Shown piece after piece: positions 54,398 to 63,296 of a stretch of DNA of 64,000 nucleotides (position 1 is the first letter of the stretch; the number at the start of each line of letters is the position of its first letter). A program made the position numbers and the translations under genes. The stretch comes from Marinobacter sediminicola (GTDB lineage: Bacteria > Pseudomonadota > Gammaproteobacteria > Pseudomonadales > Oleiphilaceae), in NCBI RefSeq assembly GCF_031157525.1, contig NZ_JAVIXR010000002.1, forward strand, positions 1 through 64,000, read 5' to 3'. Below the pieces are notes generated by a model, which did not search any database, was not told the DNA's origin, and was given only the letters and a program-made list of their open reading frames with translations.

Positions 54398-55870
54398 TCA
54401 GTCAGCCTCGTCCAGTTTAATTTCGACAATAAAGTAAGCGCCAGAGCGCGCCTCGTACTCTACTTCTACCATCGGGTTCTCACCCAGATCTACTTTTTCC
54501 TTAAGGCCCGCCTTAGAAGTCCCATCGTATTCAGTCGCATCATCAAGACGCATATCTACACCAAGAATACGGATGTCGTTCCCTACAATCGCCGTAACTC
54601 GCCCCGAGAGTTCGAATTCCAAATCAGGCGTTTCATCGTCTTGTTCAATCTTAATTGCCTCAAGGAAGACTCTGCCTTCACTGTCCCTGCGCTCGATTCC
54701 CTCAACCTCTAGAACCAAGTCCGCTTCAAGATCCAACAGCTTGAGACGTTGCTCCTCATCGCCAGTGATAATCGTCAGAGACGTGAGCTGCACCAAAACA
54801 CCACCTACATACAACTGACTGTTCTCGTAATCTATCGCGGAGGTTTTGCCGCCCTCAATCTCTACATCCGCCTCACGCAGGGTGATTTCATCTGCCTTTA
54901 CAACTCCATCAGAAACGAAGTTGCCCTCTACCTGAATCAGTGCCCCCTGAACCAGATCGCTGCGCTGAATACCGTCATCAAACTCAGTTTCACTCGTCAC
55001 TTCGACGGTTAACCCGTTAATCGTGAAGGTGCTGCTGGCCTCTTCAAATGGGCTGGTGACAGGCCCTACAAACTCGATATCCGTCTCCATGCTTTGACGG
55101 TAGCGCCGGAAATCATTCGGCTCTATTTCATTGGCCTGCAAAACACCATCACGGCTCAAGTTACCCTCAACCTCAACCACCAGTGAATTAGCGAGCGCAG
55201 CACCGTCGATACCTTTGAATTCCGCATTCCTATAGTTGACAAGCTGAGTACCGATGACAAAGGTCATCTGACTGGTGTTCAAATCAGATATATGCCCCTC
55301 CAGCTCTACTTCATTGAAATCATCGAAATCATTTACATTTTGGTGCGCGCGGAGCCCAAGATAGCTGGCCCGAAAATCGCCGTTAGGCATCCTCCATCCA
55401 GACATTCTCGCAAAGTCACCCGTCACAAGATCTTCGATCACTTTTCCTTTCACAACTGTTCGTGAGTCAATTCGGACTGTCTGTCCAAGAATGCTGATCT
55501 CGGCAGTTTTTGAAGCATGGTTCCAAGCTTCAACAATGACTACCGATCCGCGCAAACTGTCATCATACTCAACTGATTCGGCACGGCCTGTGGAGTCAGC
55601 TCGCCACTCACCTTCAACTCGTAGGATCATTCCCTCATGAAGCTGCCTCTCGGTGCTGATACCGTCATCACTGCGCACACTGCCATCAGTAGAGAACTTC
55701 ACACCATTCACAAAAACACTACCAAACCCCGATACCGGCCCCACGCTGGACCCGGTGCCGCGAATGCCACCATCCGCTACTTTAAACTCACTACCACAGG
55801 CGGAGAACAGCCCGAGAGTCAAGAGAGCCGCCAGTGCAGTCAATAAACGTTTGCGGGATATCGGTTTCAT
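54398..55870 (-). CDS. DUF5666 lipoprotein A
   Basis: 490 residues from the ATG at 55870. Lipoprotein signal with lipobox (TLGLFSACGS). The mature protein is a series of small beta modules typical of DUF5666, each roughly a SxV.FGSVFVNG or VEVEGNLSRDGVLQANEI-type unit, and is strongly acidic at the C-terminus. Likely anchored to a membrane facing the periplasm or surface; ligand unknown. It is the last gene of an operon with two DUF6502-type genes, and a paralogue is encoded at 57290-58723. Confidence 0.82.
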   Translation of the reverse strand: MKPISRKRLLTALAALLTLGLFSACGSEFKVADGGIRGTGSSVGPVSGFGSVFVNGVKFSTDGSVRSDDGISTERQLHEGMILRVEGEWRADSTGRAESVEYDDSLRGSVVIVEAWNHASKTAEISILGQTVRIDSRTVVKGKVIEDLVTGDFARMSGWRMPNGDFRASYLGLRAHQNVNDFDDFNEVELEGHISDLNTSQMTFVIGTQLVNYRNAEFKGIDGAALANSLVVEVEGNLSRDGVLQANEIEPNDFRRYRQSMETDIEFVGPVTSPFEEASSTFTINGLTVEVTSETEFDDGIQRSDLVQGALIQVEGNFVSDGVVKADEITLREADVEIEGGKTSAIDYENSQLYVGGVLVQLTSLTIITGDEEQRLKLLDLEADLVLEVEGIERRDSEGRVFLEAIKIEQDDETPDLEFELSGRVTAIVGNDIRILGVDMRLDDATEYDGTSKAGLKEKVDLGENPMVEVEYEARSGAYFIVEIKLDEAD

Positions 55871-55921
55871 TGTGCTCACCATTTTGGAAAGGCCTGTTGC
55901 ATCACAATTTCGGACGCCTTA

Positions 55922-56323
55922 TCAAGTATCATCGCTGTACCGCCGCCCCGCGTTCTCGCCGGGTCTATACTTTTGGCGTCTGATTCCAGGCGAAACCTCA
56001 AAGCTGGGCACATCCTGTATATAGGTACTGCGCCTGAGAAGAATTTGCCCGCTATCCAGCTGCTCAACCACGCCTTTTCGTAGCAGCTCGTTTAGAACCA
56101 CAGAAGAGGAAAGCCCGGGATTAACCGCCTGCACCAGCTGGCTGAACGAAGGTTCTTTCAGATGATTCATCGACAGCAGCACCGGGTGCAGATTTTCATC
56201 AAGAAATCCAAGCGCACTGATCCAATGCCTGACGACTTCACGACTTGGAGAAGACAATATAGTGCTGGCAAGCTCGGTAGGCTCCCAGCGACACACAAAC
56301 TTAGGCTGGCTGCTGGAATTCAT
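55922..56323 (-). CDS. Truncated DUF6502-like paralogue
   Basis: 133 residues. VVRHWISALGFLDENLHPVL, EPSFSQLVQAVNPGLSSSVV and LNELLRKGVVEQLDSGQILL align with the middle of the neighbouring 292-residue protein (VVSGWVHDAKF, LSFSELAKKYSGDMPPRSVL, DELLRVGVVSVDSDTGNLTL). It lacks the N-terminal helical (putative DNA-binding) part and the C-terminal part. The start overlaps the stop of the full-length gene (ATGA). Could modulate the full-length protein by heterodimerisation (inference). Confidence 0.65.
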   Translation of the reverse strand: MNSSSQPKFVCRWEPTELASTILSSPSREVVRHWISALGFLDENLHPVLLSMNHLKEPSFSQLVQAVNPGLSSSVVLNELLRKGVVEQLDSGQILLRRSTYIQDVPSFEVSPGIRRQKYRPGENAGRRYSDDT

Positions 56324-57198
56324 AAAGCCCTCTCACTTTTAGAGCCGAGTGGAGATGTTTCTGCAACAGTAACTTCTTCAAAAATGAAAACACTGACGCC
56401 TGTTCTATAGGAGTCCTGAGGTGAGTCCGCTGCCTGGTTGCCCGAGACATCGCGGTCTTTTGGACCCAGCCAGGAGTCCAACTGCTCCAGCATTTTCTGG
56501 GATTGCTCTGCCGCCTGCGCGCGCCAAGCCTCCATCACTTCCGGTGGAATGTTGTTATACGTCAGCGTGCGCTGGAACAACGGCCGTTGACTGCCAGCGT
56601 TGCAGACCAGGTTATGATCCACCGTCGCTATAAGGTCTGATACATCCTCACCAAAGATCTGGAGCATTTCCTGACTGTCTCCGACCGGCACATAAGCTCT
56701 GCGCGTAAGAGTCAAATTGCCGGTGTCACTATCTACAGACACCACCCCAACCCTTAACAGCTCATCCAGCACAGAACGCGGGGGCATATCTCCACTGTAC
56801 TTTTTTGCCAGTTCGCTAAAACTCAATGCCCCATCAAAAGGCAATATAGCGGGCTCTCCTGCAGCGCTCTGAAACTTGGCATCATGCACCCAACCAGACA
56901 CTACGCGAGATGCCCGGTTGGCATGCAGCACTTCAGATTTCCCTATGTGCTGGCCCGCAAGAATCTCCCGCTGACGTTTAACTTCTTTGCGCGTTAACCC
57001 CGTCATAACCGCCGCACCCGAATCGGTAGGCTTGCGCCGTTCACCCGGGAAGTCCTCCAGCGCTGCTTCCACATAAGCTCGCTTGACCAGTTCGGCAAAC
57101 TCACCATAGGGAATGCCGTTGCGCAGCAACAACCTCGCAAGAGGTCGCAGAATGCGGAACAGGGCCTGGTGCAATGAGTTGGAGAGGGCTTCTTTCAT
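56320..57198 (-). CDS. DUF6502 family protein (probable regulator)
   Basis: 292 residues. The N-terminus (RILRPLARLLLRNGIPYGEF, AELVKRAYVEAALEDF, VMTGLTRKEVKRQREIL) looks like a winged-helix region, followed by the middle domain shared with the truncated paralogue. No membrane segment. The TATAAT -10 lies inside a palindrome (57202-57217) only about 10 bases before the ATG, so the mRNA is probably leaderless and the gene may repress itself. Family function is not established; DNA binding is inferred from the context. Confidence 0.72.
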   Translation of the reverse strand: MKEALSNSLHQALFRILRPLARLLLRNGIPYGEFAELVKRAYVEAALEDFPGERRKPTDSGAAVMTGLTRKEVKRQREILAGQHIGKSEVLHANRASRVVSGWVHDAKFQSAAGEPAILPFDGALSFSELAKKYSGDMPPRSVLDELLRVGVVSVDSDTGNLTLTRRAYVPVGDSQEMLQIFGEDVSDLIATVDHNLVCNAGSQRPLFQRTLTYNNIPPEVMEAWRAQAAEQSQKMLEQLDSWLGPKDRDVSGNQAADSPQDSYRTGVSVFIFEEVTVAETSPLGSKSERAL

Positions 57199-57201
57199 GA
57201 T

Positions 57202-57217
57202 TGGGATTATATTCCCA
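57202..57217. promoter_or_regulatory. Palindromic operator-like site over the DUF6502 promoter
   Basis: TGGGATTATATTCCCA; on the minus strand it contains TATAAT as -10. It is related to the two 18-base palindromes at 58780-58823 (GGGA...TCCC arms, AT-rich centre). Overlap with the -10 suggests a repressor site. Confidence 0.55.
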
Positions 57218-57229
57218 TTTTTAGCGACA

Positions 57230-57263
57230 GGCCAGACCTTCTGTGTTATCAGTTGGTCTGGCC
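57230..57263. terminator. Hairpin between the DUF5666-B and DUF6502 genes
   Basis: GGCCAGACC, 16-base loop, GGTCTGGCC: perfect 9-base stem 27 bases past the stop of the minus-strand DUF5666-B gene. No T-tract, so it may attenuate rather than end transcription. Confidence 0.45.
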
Positions 57264-57289
57264 CGGTTTGCTATTGGTGATACACGCGT

Positions 57290-58723
57290 TTAATCGTCGG
57301 CTTCAATCTTTACGATGCGGTACTGACCGTTCACTTCTTCAAAATCAATTTCAACGTCGTCGCCTACCTGGAAGCCAGCCAGGTCAAGATCAGTCTGAAG
57401 TTCCAGCCCCATAACGGTGACCGTTGTATCGGTGAGGCTGCTGATTTTGCCTTCCAATTCCAACTCACCGCCGTCATCACGCTCAATATAAAAAGCAATC
57501 AAACCGCCGCCGTTTTCCGCCGTTTCCCGACCTTCAATTTCGAGATAATCGCCAAGGTTCAGGCCTTCAAGATCCTGGTTGCGCATAACGACAGATTCTT
57601 GAGCGTCTTCGGTGTCTTCGTCTTCAATCAATGTGATTTCAGTTAATGTGACCCGCACACCGCTGACCATCAAGACTTCCCCACCCTGCTCTTTACTTTC
57701 GATAAAGCCAGACAGTTGGGCATCGCCATCACGGGTTTCAATTTCTTCGGCAACGATGATCCCGTTGCGGTATTCACCCTCTACTTTGATTTCCGCGCCC
57801 TCAGTAAGCTGCTCAACGGTAATATCATCATCAAAGTCAGTATCGTCGGTGAGCTGAATAAGTGTTCCGTTAAGGTAGAACTGCCCGGTTTCTGAATCGT
57901 AAGCCGAGGTAATCGCCCCGGAAATTTCGACGTCTTCATCCTCTTCGAATATATCGTCTTCGAATTCAATCTCGACAGCGGTCAGCTTGCCATTCTCCAG
58001 CTTGCCTTCAACTTCAACGATCACACCGTCTGCAAGATCTTCCGCAGTACCGCCATCAAACGTTGCTGACTGGTAGTTAACAACCAGACCATTTATTTCA
58101 AAAGTATCTACGCCAAGGTTTGAAACAGCGCCCTCTACCTCCACTTCATAACGCCCATATGGCCAAGGCGCACTAGCGTCCATCACACCCACAAAACTTG
58201 CCTGAAACTCGCCATTGGCCAAGCGATAACCACTGATGCGAACATGATAATTATCCGTGGTGCTCTCCACGCCGGCTTTTAGTTCCACTGGCGTTGCGCC
58301 TTTAAACACTGTGCGGTTGTTGATCGCTATACTTTGTTTGGCGACGACAATAACGCCGGTTTTCGTTAATTCATCCCAGGTAATTGAGTCAACCGGGCCA
58401 CGCAGGGTGTCGTCGTAATAAATATACTGCGCCTCGCCCTCGCCATCGCGCCCCCAGGTGCCGGTTACCTTCAGAATCATGCCTTTTTCCAGCTGCGTCT
58501 CCCGCTCTATGCCGTCGTCGCCTCGGTACTGCGCATTATTAATCTGAAAATGTGTGCCGTTAACGTACACGCTACCAAATCCGGAAACCGGGCCCATGCT
58601 GCTGCCATTAGAACCGGCAGTCGTTGTGCCCGAATCAGAACCGCCACCGCACGCTGCCAAAGATCCCAGAACCGCGCCTGCGATGGTCATTTTAATTGCT
58701 GAATAGAGTGTGTTCCGCTTCAT
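57290..58723 (-). CDS. DUF5666 lipoprotein B
   Basis: 477 residues; paralogue of the protein at 54398-55870. Lipobox at VLGSLAACGG; then GSSMGPVSGFGSVYVNGTHF, and repeated DUF5666 modules (VEVEGKLENGKLTAVEIEF, IKVEGEYRNGIIVAEEIETR). Very acidic (runs such as FEDDIFEEDEDVEISG), compatible with calcium or cation binding in a marine setting (inference). Own promoter region with two inverted 18-base palindromes. Confidence 0.82.
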   Translation of the reverse strand: MKRNTLYSAIKMTIAGAVLGSLAACGGGSDSGTTTAGSNGSSMGPVSGFGSVYVNGTHFQINNAQYRGDDGIERETQLEKGMILKVTGTWGRDGEGEAQYIYYDDTLRGPVDSITWDELTKTGVIVVAKQSIAINNRTVFKGATPVELKAGVESTTDNYHVRISGYRLANGEFQASFVGVMDASAPWPYGRYEVEVEGAVSNLGVDTFEINGLVVNYQSATFDGGTAEDLADGVIVEVEGKLENGKLTAVEIEFEDDIFEEDEDVEISGAITSAYDSETGQFYLNGTLIQLTDDTDFDDDITVEQLTEGAEIKVEGEYRNGIIVAEEIETRDGDAQLSGFIESKEQGGEVLMVSGVRVTLTEITLIEDEDTEDAQESVVMRNQDLEGLNLGDYLEIEGRETAENGGGLIAFYIERDDGGELELEGKISSLTDTTVTVMGLELQTDLDLAGFQVGDDVEIDFEEVNGQYRIVKIEADD

Positions 58724-58779
58724 TGCTTTTCTCCCGGACCGACAACGGCCAATGCTGCTCTGTAATACATCGCGATGAA

Positions 58780-58823
58780 TTGGGATTAAATTCCCAAGAA
58801 TGTATTTGGGAATTTAATCCCAA
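58780..58823. promoter_or_regulatory. Two inverted 18-base palindromes upstream of DUF5666-B
   Basis: TTGGGATTAAATTCCCAA (58780-58797) and its exact reverse complement TTGGGAATTTAATCCCAA (58806-58823), 8 bases apart, sit 57-100 bases before the start. Together with the site at 57202-57217 they define one motif seen only at these genes. Centre-to-centre distance of 26 bases suggests cooperative binding on nearly the same face of the helix. Confidence 0.65.
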
Positions 58824-58921
58824 CCTAGCAGCTTGTCCAGAAAAAGACTCAAAAAACTTATGAACTTTCAGACAGAACCTGCGTAACGTTATGACCACTG
58901 ACCAAAAAGTGAGGAGAGATG

Positions 58922-59095
58922 ATGTTGGGATTTCTAAAGGGCGATCCGAAGAAAAAACTACAGAAGGCGTACGAAGCAAAGCTGGAGAAAGCGCTGCATG
59001 CGCAGCGTAATGGGGATCTGAGGAGCCACGGCACCCTAACGGAGGAGGCAGAAAAGATTTACGCCGAGATCAAGGCGCTCGACGAAAACCGATAA
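58922..59095 (+). CDS. DUF6435 family small protein
   Basis: 57 residues, below usual ORF cut-offs: MLGFLKGDPKKKLQKAYEAK, LEKALHAQRNGDLRSHGTLT, EEAEKIYAEIKALDENR. Highly charged helical protein with the DUF6435 pattern. GAGGAG lies 7 bases before the ATG at 58922 (an ATG at 58919 is adjacent). Stands alone between the DUF5666-B promoter and convergent cbpM. Function unknown. Confidence 0.8.
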   Translation: MLGFLKGDPKKKLQKAYEAKLEKALHAQRNGDLRSHGTLTEEAEKIYAEIKALDENR

Positions 59096-59119
59096 CCCGG
59101 GGTTTAGCAACGCATCACA

Positions 59120-59464
59120 TTACTCGTCCGTCAGTTGCTGCAACTGACGGCTAAGACGCGCCACCTCGCGGCGCATGTCCTGAACCTCATCAAGAAGCTC
59201 CAGTGACATCGCAAGGCCCGGCAGATTCATCTTCAAGTCCCGCTGCAAGCGTCTGGCTTTATGCAGCCGGGCGAGTGCTGCCACATCAAACAACCATTGG
59301 CGCGCCTCTGCAGCCGGTTCTAGCGGTGCAATAATGCCGTAGTTCACCAGTTTGATGACAAACTCAGCGTGACACTCACCTCGTTCGCATACTTCGTGAA
59401 GGGTAAAGGTGCTGCCATTTTCATCCATTACTTCAACGGTCAGAATACTGTTTCTATCACTCAT
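59120..59464 (-). CDS. cbpM: Chaperone modulator CbpM
   Basis: 114 residues: LTVEVMDENGSTFTLHEVCE, RGECHAEFVIKLVNYGIIAP, VAALARLHKARRLQRDLKMN, LPGLAMSLELLDEVQDMRRE. MerR-like helical fold of CbpM, which binds the J domain of CbpA and inhibits it. It follows cbpA by 15 bases in the same operon, the usual order. Confidence 0.9.
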   Translation of the reverse strand: MSDRNSILTVEVMDENGSTFTLHEVCERGECHAEFVIKLVNYGIIAPLEPAAEARQWLFDVAALARLHKARRLQRDLKMNLPGLAMSLELLDEVQDMRREVARLSRQLQQLTDE

Positions 59465-59479
59465 CCTTTACTCTCCCCT

Positions 59480-60433
59480 TCACAGATGGAGTTTGCTGCG
59501 TGGGTTGAATGCCTTCTCGGCCTCTGCAAGTTGCTCGTATAGCTTTTCTGCTTCTGCAGAGTGCTGCTCCGGTATTGCGATTTGCAGCACAACAATCTGA
59601 TCACCTGGATGTTTGCCCGGTAGCCCCTTGCCTTTGAGGCGGAGCTTGCGCCCGGATGAGGTTCCCTTGGGTACCTTCACATTCACCTTTGAGCCCACAG
59701 TCGGTACGGTGATGGTCGCACCCAGTGCTGCCTCCCATGGTGCCACCGGCACGGTCACAACCACATCCCGCCCCTCCACACTGAATAATGGGTGCGGCGC
59801 CAATTCAATCTCTATCAGCAAGTCACCTGGCGCAGCACCACCAGAGCCCGGAGACCCTTGGCCTTTCAGGCGCAAATGCTGGCCTTCGCGCATTCCAGCG
59901 GGGATTTTCACCTTCAGTGTTTTCTGTCGCGCTATAACACGGCCATGCTCGTCGGCTTCATGCACCGCAAAGGAAACCTGCTTTTCGGTTCCATTGAACA
60001 CCTCCTCAAGGAACAGCGCTAACCGTGCATGTACGTCCTCACCACGCATCCGCATGCTCTGCCGGAAACCGCCAGCACCAGGGCCAGACCCACCGCCAAA
60101 CATCTGCTCAAAAAAATCGCTGAATTGCCGTGAATCTGCATCGGTGTATCCACCACCACCAAACCCTGAGGCACTCTGCCATCCGGGAGGCGGCTGGAAA
60201 GATCCATCAGCCTGCGCACCGTATTTTCGAAGCTGGTCGTATTCCGCGCGTTTTTCCGGGTCTTTCAGTACTTCGTAGGCTTCGCCAAGGTCTTTGAACT
60301 TCTCATCGGCGTTGTCCTCTTTACTGACATCCGGATGATACTTTCGTGCCAGCTTTCGGTAGGATTTTTTGATTTCCTCGGGGGAGGCAGACTCGCTCAC
60401 ACCAAGCACGGCGTAATAGTCTTTGAAGTCCAT
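59480..60433 (-). CDS. cbpA: Curved-DNA-binding DnaJ-type co-chaperone CbpA
   Basis: 317 residues. J domain at the N-terminus ([33 protein letters not shown] with the HPD motif), a Gly/Phe/Ser-rich linker containing [15 protein letters not shown], then the two C-terminal beta domains ([40 protein letters not shown]). No zinc-finger CxxCxGxG repeats, which separates CbpA from DnaJ. Acts with DnaK and binds DNA in the nucleoid; regulated by CbpM. Confidence 0.92.
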   Translation of the reverse strand: MDFKDYYAVLGVSESASPEEIKKSYRKLARKYHPDVSKEDNADEKFKDLGEAYEVLKDPEKRAEYDQLRKYGAQADGSFQPPPGWQSASGFGGGGYTDADSRQFSDFFEQMFGGGSGPGAGGFRQSMRMRGEDVHARLALFLEEVFNGTEKQVSFAVHEADEHGRVIARQKTLKVKIPAGMREGQHLRLKGQGSPGSGGAAPGDLLIEIELAPHPLFSVEGRDVVVTVPVAPWEAALGATITVPTVGSKVNVKVPKGTSSGRKLRLKGKGLPGKHPGDQIVVLQIAIPEQHSAEAEKLYEQLAEAEKAFNPRSKLHL

Positions 60434-60595
60434 TGAACTCCTCGCATCTGATTAAAAATTGCTCTCTGGCTATATATGATTGGCGCAAACACTGGAAATA
60501 CAAGCTCAGCCCCGCGCTTTCGTAAAGGGTGTAGTACCCTTATGAGTAGCCTCACTATAAACCTTAGCTTAATACCATTATCGAGAAAGGATCTT

Positions 60596-61105
60596 ATGCC
60601 TGACAAGCCACCCAAGCCCGTATCCGCTTCTGCCATTGAGAAGCACGTGTACAAGGTTTTCCCCAATGACATGAACTCTCACGAAACTGTGTTCGGTGGC
60701 ATGATCATGGCAAAATGCGACCGCCTGGCACTGGTGGTGGCCGAGCGCCATTCCACCTGTGTTTGTGTGACCGCTGCAGTGGATTCCATCCATTTTCGCG
60801 CCCCCGCGAAAGGCAACGACACCTTGCTGTTCAGTTTAGCTCTGAATCGCAGTTGGGGCTCATCTATGGAAATCGGCGCCAAGGTTGTGGCGGAGAACAG
60901 TTACACCGGCGAAACACGACATATCCTCTCGGCCTTCTTCACTTTTGTGGCGCTGGACGAGAACGACAAACCTGTAGATGTGCCTGCCGTTATTCCCGAA
61001 AACGCCAAACAGAGACAGCGTTTTGAGAACGCCGAGATTCGCCGCGAGGGGCGCCTGAAGACCCGAGCCGAGCTGGCAAAAGTGACCGATGACGATAGGG
61101 ATTAA
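60596..61105 (+). CDS. Acyl-CoA thioesterase (hotdog fold, YciA/ACOT-like)
   Basis: 169 residues from the ATG at 60596 (GAAAGGA upstream; the frame is open further upstream but without an RBS). Hotdog thioesterase features: VFPNDMNSHETVFGGMIMAK, the family's N-H-x-x-x-x-FGG segment, VDSIHFRAPAKGNDTLLFSL, SSMEIGAKVVAENSYTGETR and FVALDENDKPVDVP. Hydrolyses acyl-CoA; chain-length preference unknown. Confidence 0.85.
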   Translation: MPDKPPKPVSASAIEKHVYKVFPNDMNSHETVFGGMIMAKCDRLALVVAERHSTCVCVTAAVDSIHFRAPAKGNDTLLFSLALNRSWGSSMEIGAKVVAENSYTGETRHILSAFFTFVALDENDKPVDVPAVIPENAKQRQRFENAEIRREGRLKTRAELAKVTDDDRD

Positions 61106-61190
61106 CCGGGCTGAGATTCTGTAGAGTGCTGGGCTATGATAGGGTCTCGCATATTCAAACCACCCTACCTGTTTTACTTAGGAGAACTCC

Positions 61191-61634
61191 ATGATCTGGA
61201 CAGTGTATCTCTCTGGCGAAATTCACACTGATTGGCGTGAGCAGATTCAGGCAGGGGCAGAAGCCGCTGGCTTGCCGGTGGAATTTACTGCGCCTGTTAC
61301 CAATCACGAAGCCAGCGATGCAGCGGGCGACATGCTGGGTAAACCGGAAGTGGCATTCTGGCGTGATCACCAGTCATCCAAAGTAAACGGCATTCGCACC
61401 AAAACGCTGCTGGAGCAGTGCGATTTGGCAGTGATTCGTTTTGGTGACAAGTACAAGCAGTGGAACGCAGCCTTTGATGCCGGCTTCTGCGCGGCTATGG
61501 GCACGCCCTACGTTACTCTTCACAACGACGACATTATCCACCCGCTGAAGGAAGTAGACGCATCCGCAATGGCGTGGGCGCAAACTCCCGAGCAGGTGGT
61601 CGAGATTCTGAAGTACGTTACAACCGCACAGTAA
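61191..61634 (+). CDS. YtoQ family protein
   Basis: 147 residues, the normal YtoQ length. Signature segments: MIWTVYLSGEIHTDWREQI, TAPVTNHEASDAAGDMLG, FWRDHQSSKVNGIRTKTLLE, DLAVIRFGDKYKQWNAAFDA. Resembles nucleoside deoxyribosyltransferase-like folds; biochemical role unknown. AGGAGA precedes the ATG. Monocistronic. Confidence 0.88.
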   Translation: MIWTVYLSGEIHTDWREQIQAGAEAAGLPVEFTAPVTNHEASDAAGDMLGKPEVAFWRDHQSSKVNGIRTKTLLEQCDLAVIRFGDKYKQWNAAFDAGFCAAMGTPYVTLHNDDIIHPLKEVDASAMAWAQTPEQVVEILKYVTTAQ

Positions 61635-61645
61635 GAGCTCAAAAT

Positions 61646-61684
61646 ATCTGGCGAAGAGTCAAGCCAATGACTACTTCGCCAGAT
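61646..61684 (-). terminator. Terminator of the DUF3010 gene (overlapping its 3' end)
   Basis: ATCTGGCGAAG pairs perfectly with CTTCGCCAGAT across a 17-base loop; on the minus strand the stem is followed by ATTTTG. The outer arm includes the last codons and stop of the DUF3010 gene. The same hairpin lies just past the convergent ytoQ-like gene and may serve both. Confidence 0.6.
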
Positions 61685-62102
61685 GCCCTACATAAGCCGC
61701 AACAAAGGCTGCTTCCTGAAACACCTTCAACCCTGTCGCTGCAAAAGGAATGGGCATCGGCTTGGCAGACAGTGTCGCTTTAATGGTTGAAGATGAAAGC
61801 AGCTCCACCTCAACATCCGCCTCTGGCATCAACTGAATGGCCGCTTCCATTTTAAAGCTAATGGCACCACCGGCAAACTTGCCTTTGGGCATGCGCTCTT
61901 TGATGGCCACTTTTTTCACATCATGCTCTGCAAGAAATTTCGCAAAAGACGCCTGAAATTCCTGCAGATCTTTGCGGGTATGGTTCTTCTTCAGGGTAAT
62001 CTTGCGAACGTTGCTCTCGGGTAGGGTGAACTGTCCCGCATCCAGATTCAGCAAACACACCACGGCGTCGCTGGCACTGAGCTCAACACCACAAATAAGC
62101 AT
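61671..62102 (-). CDS. DUF3010 family protein
   Basis: 143 residues from the ATG at 62102 with AAGGAGTG upstream; the frame extends further but without RBS support. Begins MLICGVELSASDAVVCLLNL (RNase H-like beta hairpin), continues VKKVAIKERMPKGKFAGGAI and ends AATGLKVFQEAAFVAAY. DUF3010 has an RNase H/RuvX-like look in its first strand, but activity is not established. Confidence 0.83.
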   Translation of the reverse strand: MLICGVELSASDAVVCLLNLDAGQFTLPESNVRKITLKKNHTRKDLQEFQASFAKFLAEHDVKKVAIKERMPKGKFAGGAISFKMEAAIQLMPEADVEVELLSSSTIKATLSAKPMPIPFAATGLKVFQEAAFVAAYVGHLAK

Positions 62103-62139
62103 GGGCACTCCTTTTTCGGTGAATAAGGATTTCTGTGTA

Positions 62140-62484
62140 TCAGGCACAGCACTTTTTGAATTTTTTCCCACTGCCACAACTGCAGGGGTCGTTTCGGGAA
62201 GGCGTTTTGGCCTGGGTGACAGTGCCGCCCTTATTCAAGATGGCGGTAAGCTCCGTTATGGATTCAACGGCACCCTCACGGGCATCAACGGTAATGTCGG
62301 CGTGCAACTGGGCTTCAGCCACCAGCGCCTCAACCTCTTGCTTGCGCTCCTCACTGGTTACAACCAGTTGCAGTGGAAACTTCTTGCTACCGCTTTTTTG
62401 ACTGGCGTTAGTTTTGAAACCGCCGTAGGCCGTGTGATGCTGCCGTGCGTCCTGCCGGCCTTTGAAAAAAAACTTATCAGACAT
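62140..62484 (-). CDS. SWIM/SEC-C metal-binding protein, PBPRA1643 family
   Basis: 114 residues. N-terminus MSDKFFFKGRQDARQHHTAY, middle FPLQLVVTSEERKQEVEALV, and C-terminal SEC-C zinc motif PCSCGSGKKFKKCC. The family is small and of unknown function; SEC-C motifs bind zinc and often contact partners such as SecB in SecA. Starts 38 bases upstream of DUF3010 in the same direction, possibly one transcript. Confidence 0.85.
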   Translation of the reverse strand: MSDKFFFKGRQDARQHHTAYGGFKTNASQKSGSKKFPLQLVVTSEERKQEVEALVAEAQLHADITVDAREGAVESITELTAILNKGGTVTQAKTPSRNDPCSCGSGKKFKKCCA

Positions 62485-62606
62485 GCTGAAACCCTGATGA
62501 ATTAATAGAGGGGCTATTTGCTATTGAGCAAGGCCGCCACCGAGACGGCCATCTTTTAGCATGCTTGCAAGATAGGTTATATAGCGGATTAGAGAAATAC
62601 TGAAAC

Positions 62607-63203
62607 CTACACCGCTTGCGTACCATGCCACACAGGCAGCGCCATATCCTCCGGCTCCTCGTTAGGGCCGCCAGTCCGGCTTTTAAACGCACCTTCTTCA
62701 ATGGGTACGCGGAACAGGGCCGTTGCTTTACGCTCCTTGACACTGGGCGCGCGCACCTGTTCCCAACGCCCTGGCGAAAGCTGGTTGATAACAGCCTTGA
62801 ACGCCTCGTCGAATGCAACGTCATCCAGCACTCGCTGGGCCTTTCCGAACAGCACCAGTGATGAGTAGTTTGCGCTATGGTGATAGGCCGATTTACTCAT
62901 CACCCACTCCTCCGTTACTGCAAAAGAAATACACAGCTGCGCACCGGATTCCAGCCGCTTGCACACGCGGCCACCGCTCAAGCTATGCAAATACAAATCA
63001 TCCCCCAGCCGCCACGCAGTCAGTGGAATAATTCTGGGCTCCCCATCTTCCACGAACCCAACGTGGGCCGTCTTTAAACGGTCTATCAGCGCGTATGCCT
63101 CCGCACGCTCATAGCTTGCACGTTTGGCGGCCCGCTTCACCTGGCTGCGCGGGCAACATGAAAGGGAAGACATGGCAGAGGGGTCGGTTTCCTTCAAAGA
63201 CAT
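62607..63203 (-). CDS. Pyridoxamine 5'-phosphate oxidase family flavoprotein
   Basis: 198 residues; FMN-binding split barrel: RLKTAHVGFVEDGEPRIIPL, GDDLYLHSLSGGRVCKRLES, AQLCISFAVTEEWVMSKSAY, SSLVLFGKAQRVLDD, then a C-terminal segment (VKERKATALFRVPIEEGAF). The His pair in SAYHHSANY is typical of this subgroup. Divergent from a MocR regulator, a common arrangement; the MocR protein probably controls it. Confidence 0.85.
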   Translation of the reverse strand: MSLKETDPSAMSSLSCCPRSQVKRAAKRASYERAEAYALIDRLKTAHVGFVEDGEPRIIPLTAWRLGDDLYLHSLSGGRVCKRLESGAQLCISFAVTEEWVMSKSAYHHSANYSSLVLFGKAQRVLDDVAFDEAFKAVINQLSPGRWEQVRAPSVKERKATALFRVPIEEGAFKSRTGGPNEEPEDMALPVWHGTQAV

Positions 63204-63296
63204 TATAGGTTCCTTTCGTTAAGTACCCCGCTATTAAAGAAAACATCTGATACCATCAAAAGATCCAGATTATGATTTTTAGTAGGACCAGCCAAA

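Noticed and set aside
59613..60278. 221-codon open frame on the plus strand opposite cbpA
   Set aside because: Pro/Ser-rich composition mirrors the Gly-rich CbpA linker on the other strand; no homologous features, no RBS.
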